This document shows, piece by piece, positions 37,512 to 46,752 of a stretch of DNA of 64,000 nucleotides. The position numbers and the translations under genes were made by a program. The notes under the pieces are model-generated. The model was not told the origin of the DNA. It saw only the letters and a program-made list of their open reading frames with translations, and did no database searches. The stretch is from Lysobacter soli (lineage in GTDB: Bacteria; Pseudomonadota; Gammaproteobacteria; Xanthomonadales; Xanthomonadaceae). The stretch spans positions 62,001-126,000 of the forward strand of contig NZ_QTJR01000006.1 in NCBI RefSeq assembly GCF_003382285.1. Reading direction: 5' to 3'. Position 1 is the first letter of the stretch, and every line of letters starts with the position of its first letter.

Positions 37512-38801
37512 TCAGTTGCCGAACATGCGGTTGCGCAGCACCACCGTCGTCTCGTAGACCGAACGGTAGAAGCCATCGGAGCTTGCGGGGTTCATCTGCA
37601 CGCCCAGCACGAGCGGCGCACGCTGGGCCTGCTCGGCGGTCGCGCGGTCGGCGCTACGCATCAGCAGGCCGACCTGCACCGTGGCGACGCGACGCCATTC
37701 GTCGGACTGTGCATTGTTGGGATTTGCGGTCGGCGTGGCGTTCACGGCCGATGCGATGCGAACGCGCTCGACGTTGCCGCGCGGGTAATCATCGGGCAGG
37801 TTCTCGTCCATGCCGTACAGCAGCTGCATGGATTCGACGCCCTCGACGAGTTCTTCCGGCTGAAGCATCACGTCAGACCCGTCGAGCACCATGCGCGCGC
37901 GCCAGAGCGACGGCGGCGAGGTCCCGTCCACGTTTCTGCCGCTGCCGGCCGCGACGTAGTAAACGTAACCCTCGGCGCGGTGCAGCATCGGTCGGCCGAC
38001 GGCGCGCTCCTGGGTTCCGTCGTCGATCATCCCGCTCGCATTGAGCCCCGGGCTGCCGATATTGACCGTGACCTGGCCGGTGCCGGCATCGACCGCGTCG
38101 GACGCAAACACGCTCGCCTCGCCGCAATCGGCCAAGCCGAACAGACCCGTGCCCTCGGTCGTCGTGACGGTCTTGCCGTAAGCATCCGGCAAGATGGTGT
38201 ACTGGGTCGCGTTGACCGCCGTCAGCGTGGCGGGGACGCCGTCGCGCGACAGGAAACGCACGACGAGGATGTCGCTTCCCGCGACGGGATTGAGGTTCGC
38301 CAGCTTCGTCGGCAGCGCCGGCGACCACTGGTTCGCATTGGCCGCCACGGGCGTGCCGGCCGCAAGCGTCCGGCTGGCTCCCGGCGCGGTATTCACCGCC
38401 TCGAAGCCCTGGATGCCCAGGTCGAATCGCAGCGGGAAGTTGTCACCGCTCAGTGCGTTGTACGTCCTGGCAGCGCGCTGGGCAGCAGTGAGGAACCACA
38501 GGTTCAGGCCTTCACGCGTCGCGTCGCTGGTCGCGGGACTGGACGTCTGCATGCGTGCCTGGTCGTTGATGCAGCCCATGTGGCCGGCCATGCGCAGGTC
38601 GCGCTGAAGGAAATCGACGGCGAAGCGCGCGTTTTCCTGCGTGCGCGCGACGCCGGTCGACAGCTGGTAGGCGTTGCGCGAAGCGCTCATCACCTGCACC
38701 AGGCCGAGCAGCAGGACCAGGCCGATGACCATGGCGATCATCAGCTCGATCAGCGACAGGCCCGTCGCGTGACGTGCATTGGAGGTATGTCGACGGTTCA
38801 T
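37512..38801 (-). CDS. pilW: Type IV pilus assembly protein PilW
   Basis: 429 residues. The prepilin site is ATG|LSLIELMIAMVIGLVLLLGL. RNAYQLSTGVARTQENARFAV and LQRDLRMAGHMGC near 55 are typical of PilW. The large C-terminal domain carries a conserved Cys (NDQARM region and DCGEASV). It overlaps pilV by four bases. It takes part in minor pilin tip assembly. Confidence 0.92.
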   Translation of the reverse strand: MNRRHTSNARHATGLSLIELMIAMVIGLVLLLGLVQVMSASRNAYQLSTGVARTQENARFAVDFLQRDLRMAGHMGCINDQARMQTSSPATSDATREGLNLWFLTAAQRAARTYNALSGDNFPLRFDLGIQGFEAVNTAPGASRTLAAGTPVAANANQWSPALPTKLANLNPVAGSDILVVRFLSRDGVPATLTAVNATQYTILPDAYGKTVTTTEGTGLFGLADCGEASVFASDAVDAGTGQVTVNIGSPGLNASGMIDDGTQERAVGRPMLHRAEGYVYYVAAGSGRNVDGTSPPSLWRARMVLDGSDVMLQPEELVEGVESMQLLYGMDENLPDDYPRGNVERVRIASAVNATPTANPNNAQSDEWRRVATVQVGLLMRSADRATAEQAQRAPLVLGVQMNPASSDGFYRSVYETTVVLRNRMFGN

Positions 38802-39325
38802 AGCAGGGAAGTCACCTGGAACGAGGTTCGCTGGCCGGTGCCCGCCGCGTTCTGGGCGTCGTCGTCATCCGCGCCGACATCGTCGGTCCACGAGACGGTC
38901 ACGGTCACGGTGTAGCCGGTCGCCTGCGTGCCATCGATCTCGACCTCTCCCGTGCCGCCGGGCAATTGCGAGACGACATCGCAGCGCCAGCGATCGATGT
39001 TCTCCAGCGCTGACGCCGCGTCTTCGGCGACCGTGCTGCAGCCGCCCGCCGGTTCGGTCACGCCTGCGAAGGAGTCTTCGGTAAGGCGCTGGTACACGAC
39101 CACGTGGCGCGGATTGGACCGCATCATGTCGAGCACTTCGCCGGCGAGGTTGGTGGCCATCGTCCGGTGCTCGGCGCTGCCGGTGTAGCGGACGTTGAGC
39201 ACCTGCATGAAGGCCAGGCCAAGCAGGCCCAGGGCGAGCACGAGCAGCGCGATGAGCACCTCGATCAGCGAGAAGCCGCCCTGCTGGCGGGCGGTTCGGG
39301 GGTTACGGCGAAGCCTCAGTCGCAT
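38798..39325 (-). CDS. pilV: Type IV pilus minor pilin PilV
   Basis: 175 residues. Leader then QQGG|FSLIEVLIALLVLALGLLGL with Glu5, followed by QVLNVRYTGSAEHRTMATNL and EVLDMMRSNPR, the PilV signature. One Cys pair (GGCSTV, WRCDVV) is likely oxidised. It overlaps fimU by ten bases and pilW by four, so translation is coupled. Confidence 0.92.
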   Translation of the reverse strand: MRLRLRRNPRTARQQGGFSLIEVLIALLVLALGLLGLAFMQVLNVRYTGSAEHRTMATNLAGEVLDMMRSNPRHVVVYQRLTEDSFAGVTEPAGGCSTVAEDAASALENIDRWRCDVVSQLPGGTGEVEIDGTQATGYTVTVTVSWTDDVGADDDDAQNAAGTGQRTSFQVTSLL

Positions 39326-39849
39326 TGCGGTTTCTCCATGCGCGTCTGACCGGTGGGACCCACGAACAGCAAGTTCCGGTACGGCTGCCCTTCCTCGCAG
39401 TCATTGACCCGGACATCCACCTGCGCCGCTTCGACGATGCGGCCGGTGCGCTGGAACGTGATCTGTTCGATACCGCCGCCGCCTTCACTCGCCGTCCCCG
39501 TCAGCACCATCGTGGGATTGCCCTCGAAGTAGCGCAGCACACGGTCGCCTGCGCTGAATGTGCTGCTGGAATCGACGTCCTCATACGCCATGAAGCCGAC
39601 GCTCCAGTCGGTGCCCTCGCAGGTCGCGCCGTCCGACGACGGACACACGCCGCCCTGATGGTTGCTGCGGATCGCTTCGCTTCGCGCCAGGTTGAAGGCC
39701 GCGATGAGGCCGTTGGTCGTTGTGGCGACGCGATTGGAACGCATCGCTCCCGAGAACGCCGGGTACGCCAGCGCGCTGCCGATGGCGAGCACGGCGATCG
39801 TGATCATGAGCTCGATGAGGGTGAACCCCCGGCTCGCGGAACTGGTCAT
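39316..39849 (-). CDS. fimU: Minor pilin FimU/GspH-like
   Basis: 177 residues. Prepilin site ASRG|FTLIELMITIAVLAIGSALA with Glu5, then a GspH domain (NGLIAAFNLARSEAIRSNHQ) and Cys pair GGVCPSSDGATCEG; a second pair spans VNDCEEG and EKPQCD. It is the first gene of the operon fimU-pilV-pilW-pilX-pilY1-pilE, reading away from the AlgZ-like kinase gene. The name fimT is also used for such proteins; the operon position favours fimU. Confidence 0.88.
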   Translation of the reverse strand: MTSSASRGFTLIELMITIAVLAIGSALAYPAFSGAMRSNRVATTTNGLIAAFNLARSEAIRSNHQGGVCPSSDGATCEGTDWSVGFMAYEDVDSSSTFSAGDRVLRYFEGNPTMVLTGTASEGGGGIEQITFQRTGRIVEAAQVDVRVNDCEEGQPYRNLLFVGPTGQTRMEKPQCD

Positions 39850-39986
39850 GAGTTGGAAATCCCCTTACACCCCGAGGGCATGTTTCCCTGACCGCCGCTC
39901 CCGGACAAGCGCACCGGGGATGAGCGGTCGGATCGGCCGATGGGCGTGGCGGGCGCTGTGACGCGCATCTCGCCCGGCTGCCCCTG

Positions 39987-40023
39987 GCCTGCCGGCTATG
40001 GCCCCCGCCACGGGCCGGCAGGC
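39987..40023 (+). promoter_or_regulatory. Inverted repeat in the kinase leader
   Basis: Perfect 10-bp arms GCCTGCCGGC and GCCGGCAGGC enclose 17 bases and end four bases before ATG 40027. If that ATG is used, its AGG ribosome site is inside the stem, which would limit translation. Confidence 0.45.
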
Positions 40024-40062
40024 AATATGGTGGCCCGGCGGCCGCTCCAGTGCAGTGCTCCA

Positions 40063-41085
40063 ATGCCCAGTTCGCAACCCGCACACAGTCCGCTGGACGC
40101 CCTGTGGCAACCCACGGCGATCATCTGGACGATGCTGTCGGGCGAGGCTCTGGCCCTGCTGCTCGCGCTCGCGCCCGGACTGGACGAGCAACGCCTGCGC
40201 TACTTCGGGCTGATGTCGGTGGCGATCCAGTGGGTGCTGCTGTGGAGCATCGCCTCGCTGTACCTCGTCCGCCGCCCCCTGCGCTCGCTGCCGCCGCATC
40301 GCATCGCCTACGTGGTGCTCGCGATCCTGCTGGTCAGCACCTGGGTGATCACCGCCGCGATCGGCTTCTTCTTCCGCGAGGGCTGGGGCATGGACCTGGG
40401 CGACTGGCACTGGACGCAGTGGCGCCTGATCGGAATGGTCATGACGATCGGCGCGCTCGGCATCGCCGTGTTCCAGAGCCAGTGGCGCGCGCGGCAGCTC
40501 GCCCTGCGTGCCAAGCAGCTCGAATTGGAAGCGCTGCAGGCCCGCATCCGCCCGCACTTCCTGTTCAACACGCTCAACACCGGCGCGGCGCTGGTGCACC
40601 GGAAGCCGGAGGAAGTCGAGCGCCTGTTGCTCGACCTGGCGGACCTGTTCCGCGCGGCGCTCGCCGGGCCGCGCGACATCACGCTGGAAGACGAACTGGC
40701 GCTCGCCCGCCGCTACCTTGAAATCGAATCGCTCCGCTTCGGCGAGCGCCTGCGCATCGAGTGGAAGCTGCCGCGCGAGATCCCGCGCGTGATGGTGCCC
40801 TCGCTGTCGATCCAGCCGCTTGTGGAAAACGCGATCCGGCACGGCATCGAGCGGCGCCCCGAGGGCGGCGAGGTCGAGATCGCGGTGTCGACGATGCCCG
40901 ACACGGTGATCGTGCGGATCATCAATCCGCTGGCGAGCGGCGGCGAGAACCGGCCCGGCCACCACGTCGGATTGAATGCATCGCAGGTGCGGATCGAGGC
41001 GCTGACCGGCGGTCGCGGCAGCGTGCTGACGCAGCAGGAAGGGCGCCGTTTCATCGCGACCGTGCGCCTGCCTACGAACACCTGA
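40063..41085 (+). CDS. AlgZ/FimS-like sensor histidine kinase
   Basis: 340 residues. Four membrane helices (about 15-150: AIIWTMLSGEALALLLAL, YFGLMSVAIQWVLLWSIASL, IAYVVLAILLVSTWVITAAI, LIGMVMTIGALGIAV) precede a His_kinase domain: LQARIRPHFLFNTLNTGAAL with the phospho-His near 166, and a HATPase with LSIQPLVENAIRHGIERRPE. It is the LytS/AlgZ type lacking the classic H-box. ATG 40063 is favoured by domain start; ATG 40027 is possible. In Pseudomonas aeruginosa FimS/AlgZ with AlgR activates the fimU operon; here the gene is divergent from that operon, but no algR lies next to it. Confidence 0.85.
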   Translation: MPSSQPAHSPLDALWQPTAIIWTMLSGEALALLLALAPGLDEQRLRYFGLMSVAIQWVLLWSIASLYLVRRPLRSLPPHRIAYVVLAILLVSTWVITAAIGFFFREGWGMDLGDWHWTQWRLIGMVMTIGALGIAVFQSQWRARQLALRAKQLELEALQARIRPHFLFNTLNTGAALVHRKPEEVERLLLDLADLFRAALAGPRDITLEDELALARRYLEIESLRFGERLRIEWKLPREIPRVMVPSLSIQPLVENAIRHGIERRPEGGEVEIAVSTMPDTVIVRIINPLASGGENRPGHHVGLNASQVRIEALTGGRGSVLTQQEGRRFIATVRLPTNT

Positions 41086-41137
41086 CCCGATCGAACCGGT
41101 AAGGCCGGCGCGATCCGCACCGGCCTTTCCGATCGGC

Positions 41138-42523
41138 TTACGCCACCACGCGATAGCAGGGCTTGTATTCGCCGGCGATCTTCATGCGGCGCTGCTCGAC
41201 GAACGCGCGCAGCAGCGCGTCGAGCGACTGCATCATGTCCGCGTCGCCGTGGATCTCGAACGGCCCGAACTCCTCGATGCGGCGCATGCCGTCTTCCTTC
41301 ACGTTGCCGGCGACGATGCCGGAGAACGCGCGGCGAAGATCCGCCGCGAGCTCGTGCGGCTTGCGGCCGTGGTGCAGGTCGAGCGCGGCCATCGCCTCGT
41401 GCGTCGGCACGAACGGACGCTGGAACGTCAGCGGGATGTCGATCGACCAGTTGAAGAAGAACGAGTCCTTCTGCGCGATGCGATGCTCGCGCACCTTGCG
41501 GATGCCCGCGGACATGCGCTTGGCGACCTGGTCGGGGTCGCCGACGATGATCTCGTAACGCTTCGTCGCTTCGTCGCCGAGCGTGAGGCGGATGAACTTG
41601 TCGATCTGTTCGAAATACGGCGCGGCAGACGCCGGGCCGGTGAAGATCAGCGGGAACGGCAGGTTCGCGTTTTCCTCGCGCAGCAGGATGCCCAGCAGGT
41701 AGAGGATTTCCTCCGCCGTGCCCACGCCGCCCGGGAAGACGATGATGCCGTGGCCCATGCGGACGAAGGCCTCGAGGCGCTTCTCGATGTCCGGCATGAT
41801 CACCAGGTGGTTGACGATCGGGTTCGGCGATTCGGCCGCGATGATGCCCGGCTCGGTGATGCCGATGTAGCGCGTCTTGAAACGGCGCTGCTTGGCGTGC
41901 GCGATCGTCGCGCCCTTCATCGGGCCCTTCATCGCGCCCGGGCCGCAGCCGGTGCAGATGTCCAGGCCGCGCAGGCCCAGTTCGTACCCGACCTGCTTGG
42001 TGTAGACGTACTCGTCGCGCGAGATCGAATGACCGCCCCAGCACACGACCAGGTTCGGATCGGTCGGATGCAGGATGCGCGCGTTGCGCAGCAGTCCGAA
42101 CACGGCGTCGGTGATGCCGTCGCTGGTCTCGAGGTCGCGCGGCGAATCCGGGCCCAGGTCCATCGCGGTGTAGGCAAGATCGCGCACCACGGCGAACAGC
42201 AGTTCGGCGACGCCGCGGATGATTTCGCCGTCGACGAACGCCATCGCCGGCGCGTTGTGCAGGTCGATGCGCATGCCGCGATCCTGCTGGTGCACTTCGA
42301 TGTCGAATTCCGGATACAGCTCGCGCGCGGCACGCGGATCGTCGGACGCGCTGCCGCTGGTCAGCACGGCCAGCGCGCAGCGGCGCAGCAGGTCGTGCAT
42401 GCCGGTGGACACGTCGCGCAGGCGTGCGACTTCGTTGTGCGAGAGGACGTCCAGCCCGCCCTTCGGGTAGATGCGGGCGTTGACGGTGGGAAGCGTGGTT
42501 TCGATGGGGGTGGCGGTGCTCAT
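41138..42523 (-). CDS. ppnN: Pyrimidine/purine nucleotide 5'-monophosphate nucleosidase
   Basis: 461 residues, matching Escherichia coli PpnN (YgdH). The N-terminal DUF4478-like part (10-140) is followed by the LOG-type catalytic domain (145-340): DICTGCGPGAMKGPMKGATI and MGHGIIVFPGGVGTAEEILY with the PGGxGTxxE motif. A C-terminal DUF3412-like part ends it. It cleaves nucleoside monophosphates to base and ribose 5-phosphate and is activated by (p)ppGpp in Escherichia coli. It stands alone with its own strand turn. Confidence 0.92.
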   Translation of the reverse strand: MSTATPIETTLPTVNARIYPKGGLDVLSHNEVARLRDVSTGMHDLLRRCALAVLTSGSASDDPRAARELYPEFDIEVHQQDRGMRIDLHNAPAMAFVDGEIIRGVAELLFAVVRDLAYTAMDLGPDSPRDLETSDGITDAVFGLLRNARILHPTDPNLVVCWGGHSISRDEYVYTKQVGYELGLRGLDICTGCGPGAMKGPMKGATIAHAKQRRFKTRYIGITEPGIIAAESPNPIVNHLVIMPDIEKRLEAFVRMGHGIIVFPGGVGTAEEILYLLGILLREENANLPFPLIFTGPASAAPYFEQIDKFIRLTLGDEATKRYEIIVGDPDQVAKRMSAGIRKVREHRIAQKDSFFFNWSIDIPLTFQRPFVPTHEAMAALDLHHGRKPHELAADLRRAFSGIVAGNVKEDGMRRIEEFGPFEIHGDADMMQSLDALLRAFVEQRRMKIAGEYKPCYRVVA

Positions 42524-42580
42524 GAACCTGTCTGTCTCTTCTTTCGTTTTTTAGCCCTGCGACTCTAGCCCCCTCCCCCA

Positions 42581-42615
42581 CAAAAAGAAAACGGCCGGGT
42601 TTCCCCGGCCGTTTT
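42581..42615 (-). terminator. Terminator of the TonB receptor gene
   Basis: On the minus strand, 12-bp arms AAAACGGCCGGG/CCCGGCCGTTTT with GAAA loop and T-rich tail (CTTTTTG). It begins 21 bases after the receptor stop. The same stem-loop appears after sodB. Confidence 0.88.
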
Positions 42616-42636
42616 CGGTACATCAGGCTGCGACTA

Positions 42637-45600
42637 TCAGAAGCTGTAGCGCACGCTGACCTGGGCAGCCCAGCGCGAGATGCCCTTGTCGTCGTACACC
42701 GTCAGGCTGTCCGGCGTGTTGAAGCGGTACACGTACTTGCCGGTGGCCTGGTCGATGCCGCCGTACTCCACCACGCCGCGCATGCCCGGGAACGCCACTT
42801 CTTCGACGCGACCCCAATCCTTGTTGATCAGGTTGCCCACGTTGAGGATGTCGAGGACGATCTCGGCCTTGTGGCCTTCCATGAAGCCCGGGAATTCCTG
42901 CGAGACGTGCAGGTCAAACTGGTTCACCCACTCGCCACGGGCCGCGTTGCGCTCGGCAATCTGGCCACGGTGCGAGTTGAGGTACGGGTCGGAGTTCACG
43001 AACGCCCAGAACGCGGCTTCTTCCGCCGCCTGGGTCGCGCCGCGACCCACGATCACGTCGCCGGGACCGGTCGGGATGTACAGCAGGTCGTTGACGCGGC
43101 CGTCGCCGTTCGCGTCGTTGTCGAAGGTGTAGCTGTACGGACGACCCGAGCGACCTTCGTACACCAGCGAGACGACGGTGTTGTTGTCGCCGAAGAACGC
43201 GTGCTTCCAGCTGGCCGTGGCCAGGAAGCGGTTCTTGATCTCGTAGCTGGACGTCGCGCTGACTTCCTCGTTGGACTGGAAGACCGAGACGTTGCCCAGG
43301 TTCGAGCTCGAGGTCGAGCTGGTCAGCGGGCTGACTTCGTTGGCGTTGGTGTAGGTGTACGACGCGGCCCACGACCAGTCGCTCTCGTTGAACGGCTTGT
43401 TCAAAGACAGGGTCAGCTGCTGGCTTTCGCCCTTGCCGGTGTGCTTGGCGATGATCGCGTCGTTGAAGCGGGTCGCATTGCCGCTGCGGTTGCCGCGCGC
43501 CGTCGCGCCGCCGCTGGACACGCCATCGCGGTTCCAGTTGGCCGGGTTCACGCCGGCGTTGTTCCAGTACAGCAGGCGACCGTCCTGGCCGGTGCCGTAA
43601 CCGAACACGCCGTTAGCCGGACCGAGGTTCAGCTGCTCGTAGTAGATGCCGTCCTTGACCGAGGTCAGCACCAGTTCGGTCGAAGCCACGATGCCGTACC
43701 ACGGCAGCTCGGTGTCGAACGCGAGGTTCGACTTCCACACCGACGGCTGCACGACGTCGTTGTCGATGAAGTCCACCGACTGCGTGGCACCTGCACCCGG
43801 GGTGAACTGCGCCAGCTGGTCGGCCGGATCCGGATCGAAGCGCGTGATGCCGTTGGCGAAGAAGTAATCGGTGTACGACAGGCCGTTGTTCGCGTACGGG
43901 TTGGCCAGCCACACCTGGGCGGCAGCACCCTTGAACAGGCCGAAACCACCACGCAACTGCGTCGGACGCTCGGCGTCGAACGTGTAGTTGAAGCCAAAGC
44001 GCGGCGAGATCATGTCCTTGCCGTCGACGGTGTTGTCATTGCGCACGCCAAACGTGTTCGACGCCAGCGCGTTGTACAGCGGCTCGTCGTCGACGATCGA
44101 CAGGTCGTAACGCAGGCCGTAGGTCAGCGTCAGGTTGCTGTTGACCGCCCAGCTGTCCTGCAGGAACACGCCGACGTTCTTCTGCGTGAACGTCGCGGCC
44201 ATGTTGTCCAGGTCGCCGTCCAGCGGGTAGAACAGCTGGTAGCGGCTGGAACGGTTGTTGGCGTAGTCGGCGATGCTGTTGAAGGTGTAGACACCGTTCA
44301 CTCGACGGCCGAACAGGTTGTACACCTCGTTCGACTCGTAGTCGGCGCCGAACTTGAGCGTGTGGTCGCCCAGGAACAGGTTGCCGGCGAAGAAGGCATT
44401 CCAGGTCTTGGTGTCGAGGACGTTGGCGTGCGTGTTCTCTTCGGTACCGAAGTTCAGCGTGTTGCTGCCGATGCGCACGGCGATCGCCGGCAGGTCGGCG
44501 AGCGGGTTACGCACGGCCGAATAGTCGCGGTACGACACCTTGGCTTCGGTGGAGAAGTTGTCGGTCCAGTCGCTGAACAGCTGCGCGCTGTAAGTGGTCA
44601 GTTCGAAGTCCTGCACGTAGTGGTACGTGTTCAGGGCGAGCTGGCTGGCGCTGAAGCCCTGCAGGAACGGCGTGTTCTGCTCGGTCTTGCCGTAGCGGAA
44701 GCTGGCGCGGTGCGCATCGCTGATGTTCCAGTCGATCTTCAGGCCGTACTCTTCGCTCTCGGTGTCCAGGCTGGGCTTGGTCAGCGAGCCCGGGTCGAAG
44801 CCCTTGGCCTGCGACAGCGCGATCACCTGGTTGATCTGGTCCTGCGTGATGCCGACGATGTTGCTCTCGCCCGAGCCGATCGGACCGAAGCCGGAGTTGC
44901 CGGTGAACAGGTCCTTGCCGGTGTAGTTCTCGTAGTTGGCGAAGAAGAACAGCTTGTCCTTGACCAGCGGGCCGCCGAAGGTCATGCCGTAGGTCTGCTC
45001 GTTGTCGAACAGGACCGGACGGATGTCGTTCTGGTTCTTGCCCGACCAGTCGTTGTCGCGGTAGATGCCGTAGACCGAACCGTGGAACTCGTTGGTACCC
45101 GACTTGGTCACGGCGTTGATGACGCCGCCGGTGCCGCCCGAAATGGTGACGTCGTAGTTGGCGACGTCGACGGCAATTTCGTCGATGGTGTCCATCGAGA
45201 ACGGCTGGCGCGGGGTCGGAAGGCCGTTGCCCTGCAGGCCGAAGGAGTCTGCGCTGCTGATGCCGTCGACGCGGATCACGTTGTAGCGCGGGTTCTGGCC
45301 GCCGACGGTGATTTCGTTGCGCGCCTTGTCGCTCTGCACGATGCGCGGATCGAGGCGGGCGAAATCCTGCAGATTGCGGTTGATGCTCGGCATCGACTCG
45401 ATCTGCTCGCGGGTCACCGTCGAACCGGCGCCCATCTTGTTCGCGCTGAACACTTCCGAACCACCAAAGGAGATGGCCTGCACCGACTCAAGCGTGGTGA
45501 CGTCGGGGTTCAGCGCCATGTCCACCTGGTTGACCTTGTCGAGGTTCAGGTAGACGCCGTCCTGGCTGCTCGTGCCCGTGCCGGCCTTGTTGATGGTGAC

Positions 45601-45852
45601 GGTGTACGGACCGCCCACGCGCAGACCGCGCGCGTTGTAGCGACCGTCCTCACCGGTCACCGCACGGCTGACCGTGCCCGACTCGACGTGCGTGATGGTG
45701 ACTTCGGCGCCGGCGACGGGCGCGCCGTCGGCACCAATGACGCGGCCGCCGACGCCGGCGGAGGTGGCCTGTGCGAACACGGGCGCGGTGGCAAGGGCGG
45801 CGAGCAGACCAAGCGTGAGCTTGGACAGACGGACGCGATTCGGATGGGTCAT
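42637..45852 (-). CDS. Oar-like TonB-dependent receptor
   Basis: 1071 residues from ATG 45852 (GAGG eight bases upstream). Signal peptide 1-27 (LGLLAALATAPVFAQA), then a carboxypeptidase-regulatory-like domain (GVGGRVIGADGAPVAGAEVT, about 30-110), the plug (about 120-250; MPSINRNLQDFARLDPRI and VDGISSADSFGLQGNGLP) and a 22-strand barrel ending in VRYSF. No clear TonB box is seen. This Oar-type family imports or processes peptides/proteins in some bacteria and is very common in Lysobacter and Xanthomonas. Substrate is unknown. Its operator-like GTTAAC motif lies near 45967. Confidence 0.92.
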   Translation of the reverse strand: MTHPNRVRLSKLTLGLLAALATAPVFAQATSAGVGGRVIGADGAPVAGAEVTITHVESGTVSRAVTGEDGRYNARGLRVGGPYTVTINKAGTGTSSQDGVYLNLDKVNQVDMALNPDVTTLESVQAISFGGSEVFSANKMGAGSTVTREQIESMPSINRNLQDFARLDPRIVQSDKARNEITVGGQNPRYNVIRVDGISSADSFGLQGNGLPTPRQPFSMDTIDEIAVDVANYDVTISGGTGGVINAVTKSGTNEFHGSVYGIYRDNDWSGKNQNDIRPVLFDNEQTYGMTFGGPLVKDKLFFFANYENYTGKDLFTGNSGFGPIGSGESNIVGITQDQINQVIALSQAKGFDPGSLTKPSLDTESEEYGLKIDWNISDAHRASFRYGKTEQNTPFLQGFSASQLALNTYHYVQDFELTTYSAQLFSDWTDNFSTEAKVSYRDYSAVRNPLADLPAIAVRIGSNTLNFGTEENTHANVLDTKTWNAFFAGNLFLGDHTLKFGADYESNEVYNLFGRRVNGVYTFNSIADYANNRSSRYQLFYPLDGDLDNMAATFTQKNVGVFLQDSWAVNSNLTLTYGLRYDLSIVDDEPLYNALASNTFGVRNDNTVDGKDMISPRFGFNYTFDAERPTQLRGGFGLFKGAAAQVWLANPYANNGLSYTDYFFANGITRFDPDPADQLAQFTPGAGATQSVDFIDNDVVQPSVWKSNLAFDTELPWYGIVASTELVLTSVKDGIYYEQLNLGPANGVFGYGTGQDGRLLYWNNAGVNPANWNRDGVSSGGATARGNRSGNATRFNDAIIAKHTGKGESQQLTLSLNKPFNESDWSWAASYTYTNANEVSPLTSSTSSSNLGNVSVFQSNEEVSATSSYEIKNRFLATASWKHAFFGDNNTVVSLVYEGRSGRPYSYTFDNDANGDGRVNDLLYIPTGPGDVIVGRGATQAAEEAAFWAFVNSDPYLNSHRGQIAERNAARGEWVNQFDLHVSQEFPGFMEGHKAEIVLDILNVGNLINKDWGRVEEVAFPGMRGVVEYGGIDQATGKYVYRFNTPDSLTVYDDKGISRWAAQVSVRYSF

Positions 45853-45966
45853 TACGATGGCCTCGAAGCGTGGTTCACAAGAGGGAAGCCAGGCGCGACC
45901 CCGGTCGCACCCGTGCAAGAAAAGGTTTTGATTCCGCCCCCTGGGGCGCCGGGCCGGAGCCCGCCG

Positions 45967-45983
45967 GTTAACGTCAGTTTAAC
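45967..45983. promoter_or_regulatory. GTTAAC motif pair upstream of the TonB receptor
   Basis: GTTAAC-GTCA-GTTTAAC, two near-identical palindromic hexamers, lies about 115 bp before the receptor start. It is a candidate operator or promoter element. Confidence 0.35.
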
Positions 45984-46086
45984 AGGCTAGAAGCCCTGTG
46001 TGACAGGGCCGTGACGGCCATCACTAACGGACACAAACCGCCAACCGCACATCGGACGGGTCCGGACGCGGGACGTCGGCCCATGA

Positions 46087-46122
46087 ACGAAAACGCCCGA
46101 CCCGGCAAAACCGGATCGGGCG
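46087..46122 (-). terminator. Terminator of marC
   Basis: On the minus strand CGCCCGATCCGG/CCGGGTCGGGCG with TTTTG loop followed by TTTTCGTTC; it starts 24 bases after the marC stop. Confidence 0.85.
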
Positions 46123-46145
46123 TCGTCGGGACGGCGGGCACCCGC

Positions 46146-46742
46146 CTACGGGGGCGAGATCTTCAAATACGTCCCGAGACCGTCCAGGAACATCTGGACC
46201 GAGATGGCCACCAGCAGCATGCCCATCAGGCGCTCGATGGCCGTCAGCGCGCGGCGGCCGAGCAGCTTGTAGAGCAGCGTGGCCGAGAACAGGATCGCCG
46301 CTGTCGCACCCCAGGCGATGAGGAGCGCGAGGCTCCAGTCGTCGAGGCGGGCGGGCTCGTTGCTGCCCATCAGCATCACCGCCGCCATGCCCGACGGGCC
46401 GGCGACCAGCGGGATCGCCATGGGCACGATGAAGGGCTCGCCGTCGGGGATCTCGCCCATCAGGCCTTCCGGCGGCGGGAAGATCATGCGGATGCCGATG
46501 AGGAACAGCACGATGCCGCCGGCGATCGACACCGACTCCTGGCGCAGGTGCATCAGTTCCAGCGCGTACTTGCCGCCCCACAGGAACATCATCAGCACCG
46601 CCAGCGCGATCAGCAGCTCGCGCGCGAGCACGATGCGTTGGCGCTGCGGCGGCAGGCCGCGCAACAGGCTCAGGAAGACCGGCACGTTGCCGAGCGGGTC
46701 GAGGATGAGGAACAGCAGCAGCGCTGCGGACGCGATGGTCAT
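46146..46742 (-). CDS. marC: MarC-family integral membrane protein
   Basis: 198 residues with six predicted membrane helices. Typical marks are LFLILDPLGNVPVFLSLL near 10, SIAGGIVLFLIGIRMIFPP near 72 and FIVPMAIPLVAGPSGMAAVM near 108. Despite its name, MarC is not shown to act in drug resistance; the transport role is not known. It starts ten bases after the SDR gene stop and is probably in the grxD-SDR-marC operon. Confidence 0.9.
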   Translation of the reverse strand: MTIASAALLLFLILDPLGNVPVFLSLLRGLPPQRQRIVLARELLIALAVLMMFLWGGKYALELMHLRQESVSIAGGIVLFLIGIRMIFPPPEGLMGEIPDGEPFIVPMAIPLVAGPSGMAAVMLMGSNEPARLDDWSLALLIAWGATAAILFSATLLYKLLGRRALTAIERLMGMLLVAISVQMFLDGLGTYLKISPP

Positions 46743-46752
46743 GGGCGTTGGG

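Noticed and set aside
42871-45990. 1039-codon frame opposite the TonB receptor
   Set aside because: Antisense shadow of the receptor gene.
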